From the IMG/VR virus record IMGVR_UViG_3300033273_000108, positions 1 through 37,732 of that record: DNA of 37,732 bases. One strand, 5' to 3'. This DNA is from a virus. A program made the translations under genes and the position numbers. Below the pieces are notes generated by a model. It was not told where the DNA came from. It made no database searches and worked only from the letters and a program-made list of their open reading frames with translations. Below, one piece after another: positions 29,350 to 37,732 of this stretch. The stretch's first letter is position 1, and each line of letters starts with the position of its first letter.

Positions 29350-29382
29350 GCGTTCCCACCCTTATGTGGTAATATTATACCC
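29346..29382 (+). promoter_or_regulatory. Putative late promoter, shared-core type
   Basis: TTTTGC (29346-29351, -35 TTGCGT), 16-bp spacer, TAATAT (29370-29375) in the core TGTGGTAATATTATACC. It restarts transcription after the terminator, about 24 bp before ATG 29406. Confidence 0.75.
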
Positions 29383-29405
29383 ATAGCTATTAACGTGAGG
29401 CATGC

Positions 29406-30887
29406 ATGTCTTTAATTGACCTCAACATCCCGCCGGGCGTCTATCGGAATGGCACTGACTTGCAGGGTCAGGGACGCTGGCGAGACGCAAACCTTGTGCG
29501 TTGGCACGACGGGTTGATGCGCCCAATTGGCGGCTGGCGTACACGCTCACAAACGGCGGGCGCAAACAAGCTCCGCGGCATGATCGCCTGGACGGATAAC
29601 GACGCCGACCGATACATGGCTGCGGGGTCATACAACAAGCTCTACGCTTACAGCTCTGGTGGCACGCAATACGATATCACTCCCACGGGCATTTCCGCCG
29701 GGCGTGAGGACGCGTCCGCGTTTACGGCATACGGATCCGGTTTCCACGGCAAGCTCGCTTACGGCGTACAACGACCAGACACTACTAACATCCTGCCCGC
29801 CACGGTTTGGCACTTGCAAACCTGGGGCGAATACTTGCTGGCCTGCAACTCAGACGACGGCAAGATTTACGAGTGGCAGCTCAACACCGGGACGGCCGCG
29901 GCCCAGCTTTCAAACGCCCCGGTCGACAACCAGGCAATCGTCGTGACTGAGGAGCGGTTTGTGTTCGCGCTTGGCGCTGGCGGCAACCCACGCAAGGTTC
30001 AGTGGAGCGACCGTGAAGACAACACAACCTGGACTGCGGCGGCGACCAACGAGGCTGGCGACCTGGAGCTGAACACCTCCGGTAAAATCATGCAGGGCGT
30101 GAACGTGCGCGGCCAGACGCTTATTCTGACCACCAGGGACGCCCACGCAGCGACGTATCAGGGTCCGCCCTACGTCTACGGCATAGAGCGCGTCGGCACG
30201 TCCTGTGGGGTCGCCTCCACGCTGTCCTGTGTCGTTGTCGATGAGGGCGCCGTGTGGATGGGCGTGAATTCGTTTTTCATTTACAACGGCAGCTCGGTCA
30301 CTGAACTGAACAGCGAGGTGTCAGATTACGTTTTTAACGACATCAACCGGGCGCAAATCTCAAAGGTGTTCGGCGTGTCCAACAGCCTCTACAACGAAAT
30401 CTGGTGGTTCTACCCGTCATCCAGCTCGCTGGAAAATGATCGCTACGTCGTTTACAACTACTCTGAAGGGACATGGATGATCGGCGAGCTTGCCCGCACC
30501 GCGGGGGCTGATCGTGGCGCGTTCCGCCAGCCTATGTTTGCGAGTGCAGACGACAACCACATTTACGAACACGAGGTCGGTTTCGATTACGGATCCTTGA
30601 CTCCATACGCCGAGACTGGGCCGTTCCGCATCGGCAGCGGCGACAGCGTGGTTAGCGTCGTTGAGCTGATCCCGGATGAGAAAAACCAAGGCGACGTGAA
30701 CGCCACGTTCAAAACCAGGTTTTACCCCAACGGCACGGAGCGGTCATACGGCCCCTACACCCTGACAAACCCAACCAGCGTCAGGTTTACCGGGCGTCAG
30801 GTGCGGATGCGCGTGGAGGGTCAACAGCTCTCTGACTGGCGCGTGGGCATCAACCGCGTCGACGCAATACCTGGGGGTCGCCGATGA
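29406..30887 (+). CDS. Tail nozzle/stabilization-type protein
   Basis: A 493-aa protein starting SLIDLNIPPGVYRNGTDLQG, then GRWRDANLVRWHDGLMRPIGGW. This opening is widespread in podophage proteins related to P22 gp10-like DNA-stabilization or tail nozzle proteins. It continues as repeated beta blades with WSDREDNTTW and GPPYVYGIERVGTSCGVAS, ending in RMRVEGQQLSDWRVGINRVD. It should close the head-tail channel beneath the adaptor. It is first in its transcription unit and overlaps the next gene by ATGA. Confidence 0.8.
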   Translation: MSLIDLNIPPGVYRNGTDLQGQGRWRDANLVRWHDGLMRPIGGWRTRSQTAGANKLRGMIAWTDNDADRYMAAGSYNKLYAYSSGGTQYDITPTGISAGREDASAFTAYGSGFHGKLAYGVQRPDTTNILPATVWHLQTWGEYLLACNSDDGKIYEWQLNTGTAAAQLSNAPVDNQAIVVTEERFVFALGAGGNPRKVQWSDREDNTTWTAAATNEAGDLELNTSGKIMQGVNVRGQTLILTTRDAHAATYQGPPYVYGIERVGTSCGVASTLSCVVVDEGAVWMGVNSFFIYNGSSVTELNSEVSDYVFNDINRAQISKVFGVSNSLYNEIWWFYPSSSSLENDRYVVYNYSEGTWMIGELARTAGADRGAFRQPMFASADDNHIYEHEVGFDYGSLTPYAETGPFRIGSGDSVVSVVELIPDEKNQGDVNATFKTRFYPNGTERSYGPYTLTNPTSVRFTGRQVRMRVEGQQLSDWRVGINRVDAIPGGRR

Positions 30888-31246
30888 CAGCTCAGTATTC
30901 AGCGCCAGAGCCATACGGAAACGACTGGAGAACCTGGGCGCGCAGGCTGAATGTATTTTTAAACACGACCCAAGCGACCCTGGTGCAACAGACAGGCGAT
31001 GAGAGCGCCTCTGAGGACGGTGTCATCATGTTTGACAGGGCAACTGCCCGGCCAGTGATTTCGCAGTCTGGCGCGTTCAATGAGGTCGTCGTCAAGCAAT
31101 CCGCCCCGGCATCGAGCGTGGGCGCGTCCGGCGACATTGCCGGGATGGTGAGCTGGGACGCCAACTACATCTACGTCTGCACCGCGGCGTATGACGGGAC
31201 GGCCAACATATGGAAGCGCGTGGCGCTCACTGGGGGTGCGTGGTGA
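30884..31246 (+). CDS. Small virion protein, 120 aa
   Basis: The first 55 residues (APEPYGNDWRTWARRLNVFL, TGDESASEDGVIMFD) are of a type found in tail-region phage proteins, and the rest is a beta domain with MVSWDANYIYVCTAAYDGTA and IWKRVAL. The latter resembles the short beta-strand caps seen on fibre and nozzle proteins. It overlaps the upstream gene by ATGA and the next by TGATG. A tail or nozzle accessory role is inferred. Confidence 0.7.
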   Translation: MTAQYSAPEPYGNDWRTWARRLNVFLNTTQATLVQQTGDESASEDGVIMFDRATARPVISQSGAFNEVVVKQSAPASSVGASGDIAGMVSWDANYIYVCTAAYDGTANIWKRVALTGGAW

Positions 31247-31605
31247 TGCACCCAGAATTCGAGCGCTGCCGTCCACACATTGAAGCCGCCCTGAAATACA
31301 CCGGGGGCACGCACGACATCATCGACATTTACGAGGGGCTGTACAAAGGGACCATGCAATTGTGGCCCGCGGAGAAGAGTTGCCTCGTCACTGAAATCAT
31401 CGCTTACCCGAAAAAGAAGGTGCTGAACATCTTTCTTGGCGGGGGCGATCTCACCGAAATTTTAAGCATGCACGACGACGTGATAAATTGGGCGAAAGAG
31501 CAAGGCTGCGAAGCGCTCAACATGACTGGCCGTTTCGGATGGAAGAAACCACTAGCCGCGCACGGATGGGAGCCTATGCATTCATCCTACGTTAAGGAGA
31601 TATAA
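31246..31605 (+). CDS. GNAT-like protein of the tail module
   Basis: A 119-aa protein beginning MHPEFERCRPHIEAALKYTG. Segments MQLWPAEKSCLVTEIIAYPKKKVLNIFLGGG, HDDVINWAKEQGCEALNMTG and RFGWKKPLAAHGWE have the strand-helix order of a small acetyltransferase-like fold, with GRFGW at the usual Gly/aromatic end. Similar proteins are common in phages with unknown substrate. The shorter start (ATG 31246) overlaps the preceding stop. Catalysis is not evident from motifs. Confidence 0.65.
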   Translation: MHPEFERCRPHIEAALKYTGGTHDIIDIYEGLYKGTMQLWPAEKSCLVTEIIAYPKKKVLNIFLGGGDLTEILSMHDDVINWAKEQGCEALNMTGRFGWKKPLAAHGWEPMHSSYVKEI

Positions 31606-31606
31606 A

Positions 31607-33004
31607 ATGGGTAAAGGCGGATCATCAACCTCAGTAGAGATCCCGGAGTATATTGAGGACGCGGCAAAAAAGAACCTGACGCGAGCTGACAAGATTAGCG
31701 CGCTGGGATCCGTGCCTCTGTCGTTCGGCCCTACCGCCGCGGCGTTCACGCCAATGCAGACGTCGGCATTTACAAACACCGCGGACCAAGCGATGTCGTT
31801 TGGTTTGAACGCGCCCACCGGGGATGCGGCGATGTATGGAGGCATGGACGCACCGACGACCTACGCAAACGGCATATCGGCGTACAGCGCCGCGCCTTTG
31901 TATAACAACATTATGGATGAGTTTGCGGCGGCGCGCCCAGGTCAAAAGGCATATATCGACAGCTTTTTTATTGATCCGTTCACTGGCGCGGCCGGGTATA
32001 ACGTCGGCGATCCAATTGATTACACGACGTACGCGAATACGTCGACGAATACGAATACTGGCGGCGGATCTGATGGTGGCGGTGGCGGTAATGATGGTGG
32101 TGGCGGTACAAACGTAATATCTACCGTTCCTGATGATCAAAGCACGGGCAACTTTTACCAGGACAATCAGCTTTACAATCCAGACATTGATTACACCGAC
32201 GCATATGTGGCGAGTAATAATCAGATTGTCGGCACGCTGGATCCTAGCGATACAAACCTACAGATCATGGAAGACGAGTACGGCATTGACCCGGGTTTCT
32301 ACACGGATCCCGACAATCCAATCTACTCATCGTCAGATTTTGAACTGGGTTCATCAACGCAGGGCACGGATTACACCGTGTATAATACTAACAACGATGA
32401 CCATAGCCCGACTTCACCAAATCAAACCGCGACAAATAATTATGGGTCAACCGTTTCCGTTGGCTATGGCGTTGGCCAGGTTGATCCGGGTTTGGCGGCA
32501 GCGGCGGGTTACGACACAGACACCCCGCCCCCAGGCGTAGTTGGCAACAACGACAGCGGGTCAAACAGTTTTGCACAAACAATGGCAAACCTAGCAACGC
32601 CCAACGACGGCACGTCATACGTCGATGGCGTTTTGGTTTACGACAACGACAGCGGCGGGTCGGACGACGGCGGCGGGTCAAGCGACAGCGGCTCCGACGA
32701 CGATTGCGTGATCGCCACGCACGCCGTCGCATCCGGCGGCTTTACACCCAACATGAAGCGCGAGGCCGTCGTGTGGTGCATGCACAAGCTGCATGATCGC
32801 TGGTGGGGTGAGGCCGTGCGCCGCGGGTATCGTTACCTGGGACGCAAAAAGATTGAGCAAGGCAAGGCGCGCGAGCATTACGCCGAGTTCCGTCGGTACA
32901 TAGATTTCGCATCCGGCAAGCGACGCACGCTGCGCGGGGCGCTGACATTCACACTACGCACGGCGCAATTCTTTGCGGTCGGTTTAATTAGGAAGGACGC
33001 TTAA
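31607..33004 (+). CDS. Internal virion protein with C-terminal CxIAT domain
   Basis: A 465-aa protein. N-terminus GGSSTSVEIPEYIEDAAKKN with AFTPMQTSAFTNTADQAMSF. The centre is Gly/Asp/Ser/Asn-rich (GGGSDGGGGGNDGGGG). From about residue 365 comes a compact domain, CVIATHAVASGGFTPNMKRE through VWCMHKLHDRWWGEAVRRGYR to FRRYIDFASGKRR. The CVIAT start recalls CFI-box-like domains. It begins the internal-protein block and starts two bases after the upstream stop. Likely ejected or head-internal; the role of the C-domain is unknown. Confidence 0.65.
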   Translation: MGKGGSSTSVEIPEYIEDAAKKNLTRADKISALGSVPLSFGPTAAAFTPMQTSAFTNTADQAMSFGLNAPTGDAAMYGGMDAPTTYANGISAYSAAPLYNNIMDEFAAARPGQKAYIDSFFIDPFTGAAGYNVGDPIDYTTYANTSTNTNTGGGSDGGGGGNDGGGGTNVISTVPDDQSTGNFYQDNQLYNPDIDYTDAYVASNNQIVGTLDPSDTNLQIMEDEYGIDPGFYTDPDNPIYSSSDFELGSSTQGTDYTVYNTNNDDHSPTSPNQTATNNYGSTVSVGYGVGQVDPGLAAAAGYDTDTPPPGVVGNNDSGSNSFAQTMANLATPNDGTSYVDGVLVYDNDSGGSDDGGGSSDSGSDDDCVIATHAVASGGFTPNMKREAVVWCMHKLHDRWWGEAVRRGYRYLGRKKIEQGKAREHYAEFRRYIDFASGKRRTLRGALTFTLRTAQFFAVGLIRKDA

Positions 33005-33005
33005 T

Positions 33006-33722
33006 ATGGCAGGCCAAGGATCCAAAGGCGGCGGAGCTGTCGTCCCAATTCAAAATCAGCAAAACGCGTATCAGCCGATGAACGTGAACCAAGCGGCGGC
33101 AACCGGGTTGCAGAACGCAATGGGCGCCACCCAGGCGGCGGTCGCTGCGCCACTGAACGTCGGGGCGTACATGAACCCCTACCAGCAAGAGGTCATCGAC
33201 CGCACGCAGGCTGACATCGAGCGTCAGCGTCAAATGGCGATGAACACAATGGGCGCGCAGGCTGAGCGAGCGAATGCGTTTGGAGGATCACGTCAGGGCG
33301 TCGCGGAGGGCGTGACCAACGCCGAGTACGGACGCATGGCGGCGAACGCGATCGCACCGATGCGCATGCAAGGCTACAACACCGCGATGACGCAAGCGAT
33401 GAACGACCGGGCGGCTCGATTGGGTGCGGCGTCGCAGCTCGGCTCCATGGCGGGTCAGGCGTTCAACACTGGCAGAGCGATCAACCAGGATATGATGGCG
33501 CAGGGTCTGATGCAGCAAGGCTTGCAGCAACAGCTCATCGACGCCGCACGCGGAGATTTCGCACGCTACGCAAGCAGCCCGCAGGACAGCCTCAACGCAC
33601 CGTTGGCGGCGCTGGGTGTCGCGCAACAAGGCGGAGCGCAAACGCAAACAACAACAAACAACCCAGGCATTCTCGGCACGCTCGGCGCGCTGAAATACTT
33701 GGGAATGCCATTCCCGTTTTAA
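33006..33722 (+). CDS. Ejection-type internal virion protein
   Basis: A 238-aa, Gln/Ala/Met-rich helical protein. MNPYQQEVIDRTQADIERQR and ERANAFGGSRQGVAEGVTNA is the recognizable phrase of internal core or ejection proteins of short-tailed phages. The remainder is low-complexity helix. The Met/Gln/Ala composition suits proteins that unfold, pass through the tail and refold in the envelope. It starts one base after the upstream stop and precedes the SleB gene by 9 bp. Confidence 0.75.
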   Translation: MAGQGSKGGGAVVPIQNQQNAYQPMNVNQAAATGLQNAMGATQAAVAAPLNVGAYMNPYQQEVIDRTQADIERQRQMAMNTMGAQAERANAFGGSRQGVAEGVTNAEYGRMAANAIAPMRMQGYNTAMTQAMNDRAARLGAASQLGSMAGQAFNTGRAINQDMMAQGLMQQGLQQQLIDAARGDFARYASSPQDSLNAPLAALGVAQQGGAQTQTTTNNPGILGTLGALKYLGMPFPF

Positions 33723-33731
33723 GGTAATACA

Positions 33732-35330
33732 ATGAACCTGACCGACAGAGAATTACTAGCAAGAACCATCATGGCGGAGGCCGGAAACCAAGGCCCAATC
33801 GGCATGATGGGCGTCGGCTCTGTCATTATGAACCGCCTGCAAAATCCTAGCTACGGCAACGATTTCACAAGCGTCATTCTACAGCCGGGTCAATTCTCTG
33901 CCTGGAATTCCGTGACGGGCTACGCTGGCGGGCAGCAAGGCCAGGACATGAGTAAGATCCAACCTAGCGAGCAAGCCTACATGGTTGCGGATCAGATCCT
34001 GGCTGGCAACTACAACGACCCCACGGGCGGCGCGACGCATTACTACAACCCGCGGATCTCCAACCCAAACTGGGGGCAACGGTCCGGCGGCGAGTGGCAG
34101 CAAATTGGCGCTCACCTATTCGGCGTGCCCGGCAAGAAAGACCCTACGAGGATAAGCACAATGAACGCAAACAACGCACCACTGAACGCAATACCTAGCA
34201 TGGGTCCAGTCACACAAAGTAACGCGCAACCCAAAGCCAACCCCCAGGCAAAGCCGCCACGACGCGGTTTGTTTGATTTCTTAGGCAAGGCAGTCGGCGG
34301 GACGTTTGGCGGTCTGAAGGGCGCGCTAGACGGGTCCGACCCTGACAAATCTGATCGCTTAGCAATTGCGTTAATGTCTCTGTCGGGCAACCCAAAGCAG
34401 TTGCAGCCGTTGATGCAGATGGCGGCAAACGACATCCAGGAGCGCAAGAAGCTGCGCACGCAGAATAAAACAATTGAATATCTAAAGACTGTCGACCCTG
34501 AGTTGGCGCGAATGGCTGAGCAAAACCCAAGCATGGTCGGTAACATAATGTCGGCGTTGGCCAGCAAGAAATTAAGCGGCAAAGGCGGCGATCTCGTCAC
34601 CGCGGCGCAATTGCGTGAGATGTTCCCAGGTCAGGAAATCAAGGATGGCCTGTACAACCTGAAATACGAAAACGGCAAGGTCGTTGGAGCGACGAAAGTC
34701 GGCGGTGGCGGCATCAATATGCCGGGTGAACTAGATCCATTCACAAAGAAAAGCATGGAAAAAATTGCTGGCGATTTTGCGGACATGTCTAAGCAGGGCA
34801 TGGCGGCGCGAACAGCGCTCGGTCAGGTGCAAATGCTGGATCGCTTGTTGGGTGATACCGAGACTGGATTTGGCGCGGGCTTAAAGCAGTTTGCGTTTGA
34901 TACGTTTGGCATTGACGTTCGCGATGACGCAGCTATCGCAGCCAACGCAATCATCAGCCAGCTTGTGCCTCAACAGCGTCCGCCGGGCACTGGTCCGATG
35001 TCTGACGCTGACTTAGCGCTATTCAAAAACTCACTACCATCAATCGCGTCTCGCCCTGGCGGCAACCAGATCATCATCGAGACGATGAAGTCGATTGCGC
35101 AATACCAGTACGAGGTCGGCCAGATTGCGAACAAGGCGCTAACCAACAAAGACTACACGCCTGAGATGGCATACGCCGATATGAACAAGTTGGCCGATCC
35201 GCTCTCCCGTGCGTTTGCTTACATGGATGCGCAGGGTCTTGGCAAAGGCGGCAGCGGCGCGCCTCGTGAAATGTCAGAGGATGAAAAAGAAGCATATCGC
35301 GTGCTTGGTATACCGATCCCAGGAGAATAA
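33732..35330 (+). CDS. Virion-associated SleB-type wall hydrolase and internal protein
   Basis: A 532-aa protein. Residues 1-135 form a SleB/cell wall hydrolase-2 domain: TDRELLARTIMAEAGNQGP (catalytic Glu16), NRLQNPSYGNDFTSVILQPG, QFSAW, and THYYNPRISNPNW. This opens a local hole in peptidoglycan at infection. The rest is helical with basic and Gly-rich stretches (RRGLFDFLGKAVGGTFGG; LPSIASRPGGNQIIIETMKS) and resembles internal virion proteins. Fusion of the wall hydrolase to an ejection protein is known from several podophages. It precedes the largest internal protein by 2 bp. Confidence 0.85.
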   Translation: MNLTDRELLARTIMAEAGNQGPIGMMGVGSVIMNRLQNPSYGNDFTSVILQPGQFSAWNSVTGYAGGQQGQDMSKIQPSEQAYMVADQILAGNYNDPTGGATHYYNPRISNPNWGQRSGGEWQQIGAHLFGVPGKKDPTRISTMNANNAPLNAIPSMGPVTQSNAQPKANPQAKPPRRGLFDFLGKAVGGTFGGLKGALDGSDPDKSDRLAIALMSLSGNPKQLQPLMQMAANDIQERKKLRTQNKTIEYLKTVDPELARMAEQNPSMVGNIMSALASKKLSGKGGDLVTAAQLREMFPGQEIKDGLYNLKYENGKVVGATKVGGGGINMPGELDPFTKKSMEKIAGDFADMSKQGMAARTALGQVQMLDRLLGDTETGFGAGLKQFAFDTFGIDVRDDAAIAANAIISQLVPQQRPPGTGPMSDADLALFKNSLPSIASRPGGNQIIIETMKSIAQYQYEVGQIANKALTNKDYTPEMAYADMNKLADPLSRAFAYMDAQGLGKGGSGAPREMSEDEKEAYRVLGIPIPGE

Positions 35331-35332
35331 AT

Positions 35333-37288
35333 ATGGCAGATCAAACCTACGCAGAAGCAGACCAAATTCTGAATGCCATAACAGTGCTGGAGAAAATGGA
35401 AAGCAACGGCACCATTACGGAGGCTGGGCAAAAATATCTGGATGAAGCCCGCGCAAAGCGCAAGCCAGCCGAGCAAGTCAAAGCGGAAACTATTGCAACC
35501 TACCGGGGCTTGCAGTCAGGCATCACCCTGCGTCTCGCTGACGAGGCGCGCGGCGCTTACGAGATGGCCAACGTGCTACTGAAGGGCGGCGACATGGCTG
35601 GCGCGCGGGAAGCGTACAAGGTGCATCGCGATTTAATCCGTTTGAAGGATGAAGCGGCAAAGCTAGTCGCCCCCGATAAATTTGCGAAGGGTGACGCGGC
35701 CGGGCAATTCGCTGGCGTGGCGATGCCCGCGTTTGGCATGCAGCGCATTGTCCAAGGATTAACCAAAGCGAAGCAAGTTTTAGCGGGGCTTGGCACTGGC
35801 GCGACCGCATCGGCGCTGCCTGAATTTGCGGGTGGTGAGGGTGGATTTACCAATCGTTTAAGTGAGGTTTCCCCGACAGGCGCAGCCATTAGCGGAACCA
35901 TTGGCGCTGCCGCTCCTATAGCCGGGGCGCTTACACAGAATACACTGCGCGGCGTGAAAAACATTGTGCGTGGCGGTCAGGAAGGTTTCAGCGGATCCGC
36001 CCTGCGCACCGTGGGTAAAAAGGTCGACAGCGCACAGAATTCCGGCCAGGAGATACGGGAATACCTGGCAAGCCTCGGCGACGAGGGTATGATTGCAGAT
36101 ATCCCAGGAAGCCCACGCGGTCAGGCGCAGGCGTTGGCCACCATGCAAGGTGAAGGTGCGGACGTGCTGCGCACACGCATTGAGAACCGTGCCGCGGGCG
36201 CTGGCGAGCGTGTTGAGGACGTTATGACGTCACAGATCGACGCGCCTAATGCGGGCTTTGACGAAAAGATTGCACAGAAAGCTGAGCGCACCGACGTGAT
36301 TAGCCCCATGTACGAGGCGGCGACGCAAAGCGACAAGATGTTTGACGTCGATACAATCCGCAGCGCGCTCGTTCTTTACGGTGGTCAGGTCGGCAAGGCG
36401 TCACGCAAGCAGATGAACGCACTACTGAAGGATCTAGGCAAGGACGGACCAATAAGCGCAGAGAAACTGCACAACGTGCGTTCCGAGTTAAGCGCCGTAA
36501 TATTTGAGAACAAGGGCAAGCCAGCCGCGGTAAATTTGCGGCCATTTCTGACGGCAATAGATGACAAGCTCGATGAGATTGACGGATACGCCGCCGCGCG
36601 CAGCAAGTTTGCAGACAGCTCAGCAATAGATCGCGCAGTCGATAACGGCGTAAAAATCTTTTCTGGCGGGCGCATCAGCTCAGTTAGCCCAAAGCAATTG
36701 GAAACCATGCTGGCGCAGATGACTGATTTCGAGCGTGAAGCATTCAAGAAAGGTGCCCGGGATTACATCGGCGCCCTGATGGGCACATCACGCAACGACG
36801 CCGCGGCCGCGTGGGGTGAATTCGCGAAAGGCTGGAACGCTGAAAAGCTCAAAATGATCATTGGTGACGACGCTGCCAAAGAGGTTACGCGTCGCCTGTT
36901 CGCAGAAAAGATGTTCAGCGAGACGCGCTCGGATGTCTTGAAAGGCTCACAGACGCAGTTCCGCCAAGAGGGTGCCGCCAGCCTTGGAGACATTAGAGAG
37001 CCTGACACAATGAATGCGCCGTCGCCAATCGCACGCGCTAAATCGAAGCTGTTTGACGAGCCAGTCAACGCATTGATCAACGAGATTGTCTACGGATCCC
37101 GGACGTCAAACCTTAACCGTCAGATCGGCGAGCTGCTCACCTTGCAGGGGCCGCAACGGGATAGGGTCATTGAGGTGCTGTTCGATGAGGCGCAGCGCAT
37201 GAAAAACCCAACACGCAGAGAAAAGATCCTGAACGCTCTGACATCGGCTGGGGTCACAACATACGGGTCAACTGTCGGCCAGGAATAA
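35333..37288 (+). CDS. Large internal (ejection) virion protein
   Basis: A 651-aa protein, largely helical and rich in Ala, Lys, Glu and Asp. It has segments LEKMESNGTITEAGQKYLDE, a Gly/Ala-rich hydrophobic stretch (SPTGAAISGTIGAAAPIAGA) that could enter a membrane, and a long charged helical C-terminal half (RSKFADSSAIDRAVDNGVKI; RRLFAEKMFSETRSDVLKGS). Position directly upstream of the portal, after two other internal proteins, is typical for the large core protein of podophages. There is no lytic or polymerase motif. The role is inferred from order and composition. Confidence 0.75.
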   Translation: MADQTYAEADQILNAITVLEKMESNGTITEAGQKYLDEARAKRKPAEQVKAETIATYRGLQSGITLRLADEARGAYEMANVLLKGGDMAGAREAYKVHRDLIRLKDEAAKLVAPDKFAKGDAAGQFAGVAMPAFGMQRIVQGLTKAKQVLAGLGTGATASALPEFAGGEGGFTNRLSEVSPTGAAISGTIGAAAPIAGALTQNTLRGVKNIVRGGQEGFSGSALRTVGKKVDSAQNSGQEIREYLASLGDEGMIADIPGSPRGQAQALATMQGEGADVLRTRIENRAAGAGERVEDVMTSQIDAPNAGFDEKIAQKAERTDVISPMYEAATQSDKMFDVDTIRSALVLYGGQVGKASRKQMNALLKDLGKDGPISAEKLHNVRSELSAVIFENKGKPAAVNLRPFLTAIDDKLDEIDGYAAARSKFADSSAIDRAVDNGVKIFSGGRISSVSPKQLETMLAQMTDFEREAFKKGARDYIGALMGTSRNDAAAAWGEFAKGWNAEKLKMIIGDDAAKEVTRRLFAEKMFSETRSDVLKGSQTQFRQEGAASLGDIREPDTMNAPSPIARAKSKLFDEPVNALINEIVYGSRTSNLNRQIGELLTLQGPQRDRVIEVLFDEAQRMKNPTRREKILNALTSAGVTTYGSTVGQE

Positions 37289-37300
37289 GGATAAGCGACG

Positions 37301-37732
37301 ATGGAATTAGAACCAAAGAGCAGAGAAGAAATTGAAAGCATCGTCCAGGACGCCATCCAGAACGCGGTGGATTTCGTCGAAAGCGAGATCAGCGACGACA
37401 GGATCAAGGCGCAGCGCTACATGGATGGCGAGGTCGACATCGGATACGAGGACGGCCGCAGCAAGGTAGTCGCCACCAAGGTGCGTGACGTCGTGCGGGC
37501 CGTTAAGCCCAGCATCATGCGGGTGTTTCTCAGCACTACCAAGCCAGTTGAGTTCGTACCGAAGGGGCCGGAGGACGTCGCAATGGCCGAGCAGGCCACC
37601 GATTTCATCCACCATGAATTCCAACGCCTAAACGGTTACCGCGTACTCAGCGACGCCATACACGACGCCCTGGTCAAAAAGCAGGGTATCATCAAGAGTT
37701 ACTACAAGCGCTACCCCACCGCCAAGATTTAC
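37301..37732 (+). CDS. Portal protein (N-terminal part; continues at base 1)
   Basis: First 144 codons of the portal gene. ATG 37301 with GATAAGCGACG upstream gives MELEPKSREEIESIVQDAIQ, then EISDDRIKAQRYMDGEVDIG and VVATKVRDVVRAVKPSIMRV. The pattern is that of podophage portals with an amphipathic N-terminus. The frame is open to the window end and joins the start of the window in phase at the 141-bp overlap. The whole gene is 2,079 bp and 692 aa. Confidence 0.85.
   Translation, partial: MELEPKSREEIESIVQDAIQNAVDFVESEISDDRIKAQRYMDGEVDIGYEDGRSKVVATKVRDVVRAVKPSIMRVFLSTTKPVEFVPKGPEDVAMAEQATDFIHHEFQRLNGYRVLSDAIHDALVKKQGIIKSYYKRYPTAKIY
37592..37732. repeat. Right copy of 141-bp terminal direct repeat
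   Basis: Identical to bases 1-141. Removing one copy gives the circular 37,591-bp genome. Confidence 0.95.

Noticed and set aside
1-37732. tRNA genes, rRNA, insertion sequences, DNA or RNA polymerase genes
   Set aside because: Looked for in gaps and long frames; no cloverleaf, transposase or polymerase motif was seen. A tRNA or motif search program would settle the tRNA point.

Overview
The window is a complete genome of a tailed bacteriophage, most likely a short-tailed (podovirus-like) one, opened at an arbitrary point inside the portal gene. Bases 1-141 are repeated exactly at 37592-37732 and the portal reading frame runs through the join, so the real molecule is a circle, or a circularly permuted set, of 37,591 bp. 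GC is about 55% by eye. The capsid, adaptor, ejection-type and lysis proteins resemble those of phages of marine Alphaproteobacteria. The host assignment is an inference; no host gene and no tRNA was seen.

Layout. (1) 37301 to 4067 across the join: portal, small protein, scaffold, SU10-type major capsid protein. (2) 4130-6652, rightward: small head-associated genes, then a lysis cassette of several membrane proteins and an M15 peptidase endolysin. (3) 11530 back to 6618, leftward: about fifteen short, mostly stop-start-coupled genes. They include a DpdA/TGT-like transglycosylase, a DnaJ-type zinc-finger protein, a diverged serine recombinase and three helix-turn-helix proteins. (4) 11646-18801, rightward: ribbon-helix-helix regulator, PD-(D/E)XK nuclease, PAPS-reductase-like PP-loop protein, RecE-like exonuclease, ssDNA-binding-like protein, a 367-aa unknown, and a primase-helicase followed by a dense array of GGTAC repeats that looks like a replication origin. 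(5) 18802-19300: 499 bp without a convincing gene, a candidate packaging region. (6) 19301-37288: terminase small and large subunits, a string of very small basic genes, adaptor, tail fibre genes, nozzle/stabilization-type protein, and internal (ejection) proteins, one carrying a SleB-type wall hydrolase.

How it works together. No DNA or RNA polymerase gene is visible, so the phage should use host polymerases. Its own replication set would be an iteron-like origin, primase-helicase, RecE-like exonuclease, ssDNA-binding protein and a resolvase-like nuclease. The leftward and rightward early operons diverge around a perfect palindrome (11570-11586) next to the ribbon-helix-helix gene, a classic switch arrangement. 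Five late-region promoters share TTTTGG/C, a 16-19 bp spacer and a TAATAT-like box, and three of them carry an identical 17-bp core. The strongest leads are the iteron array, the shared late-promoter element, the DpdA-like plus PP-loop pair, the microprotein string and the excess of GGATCC sites.
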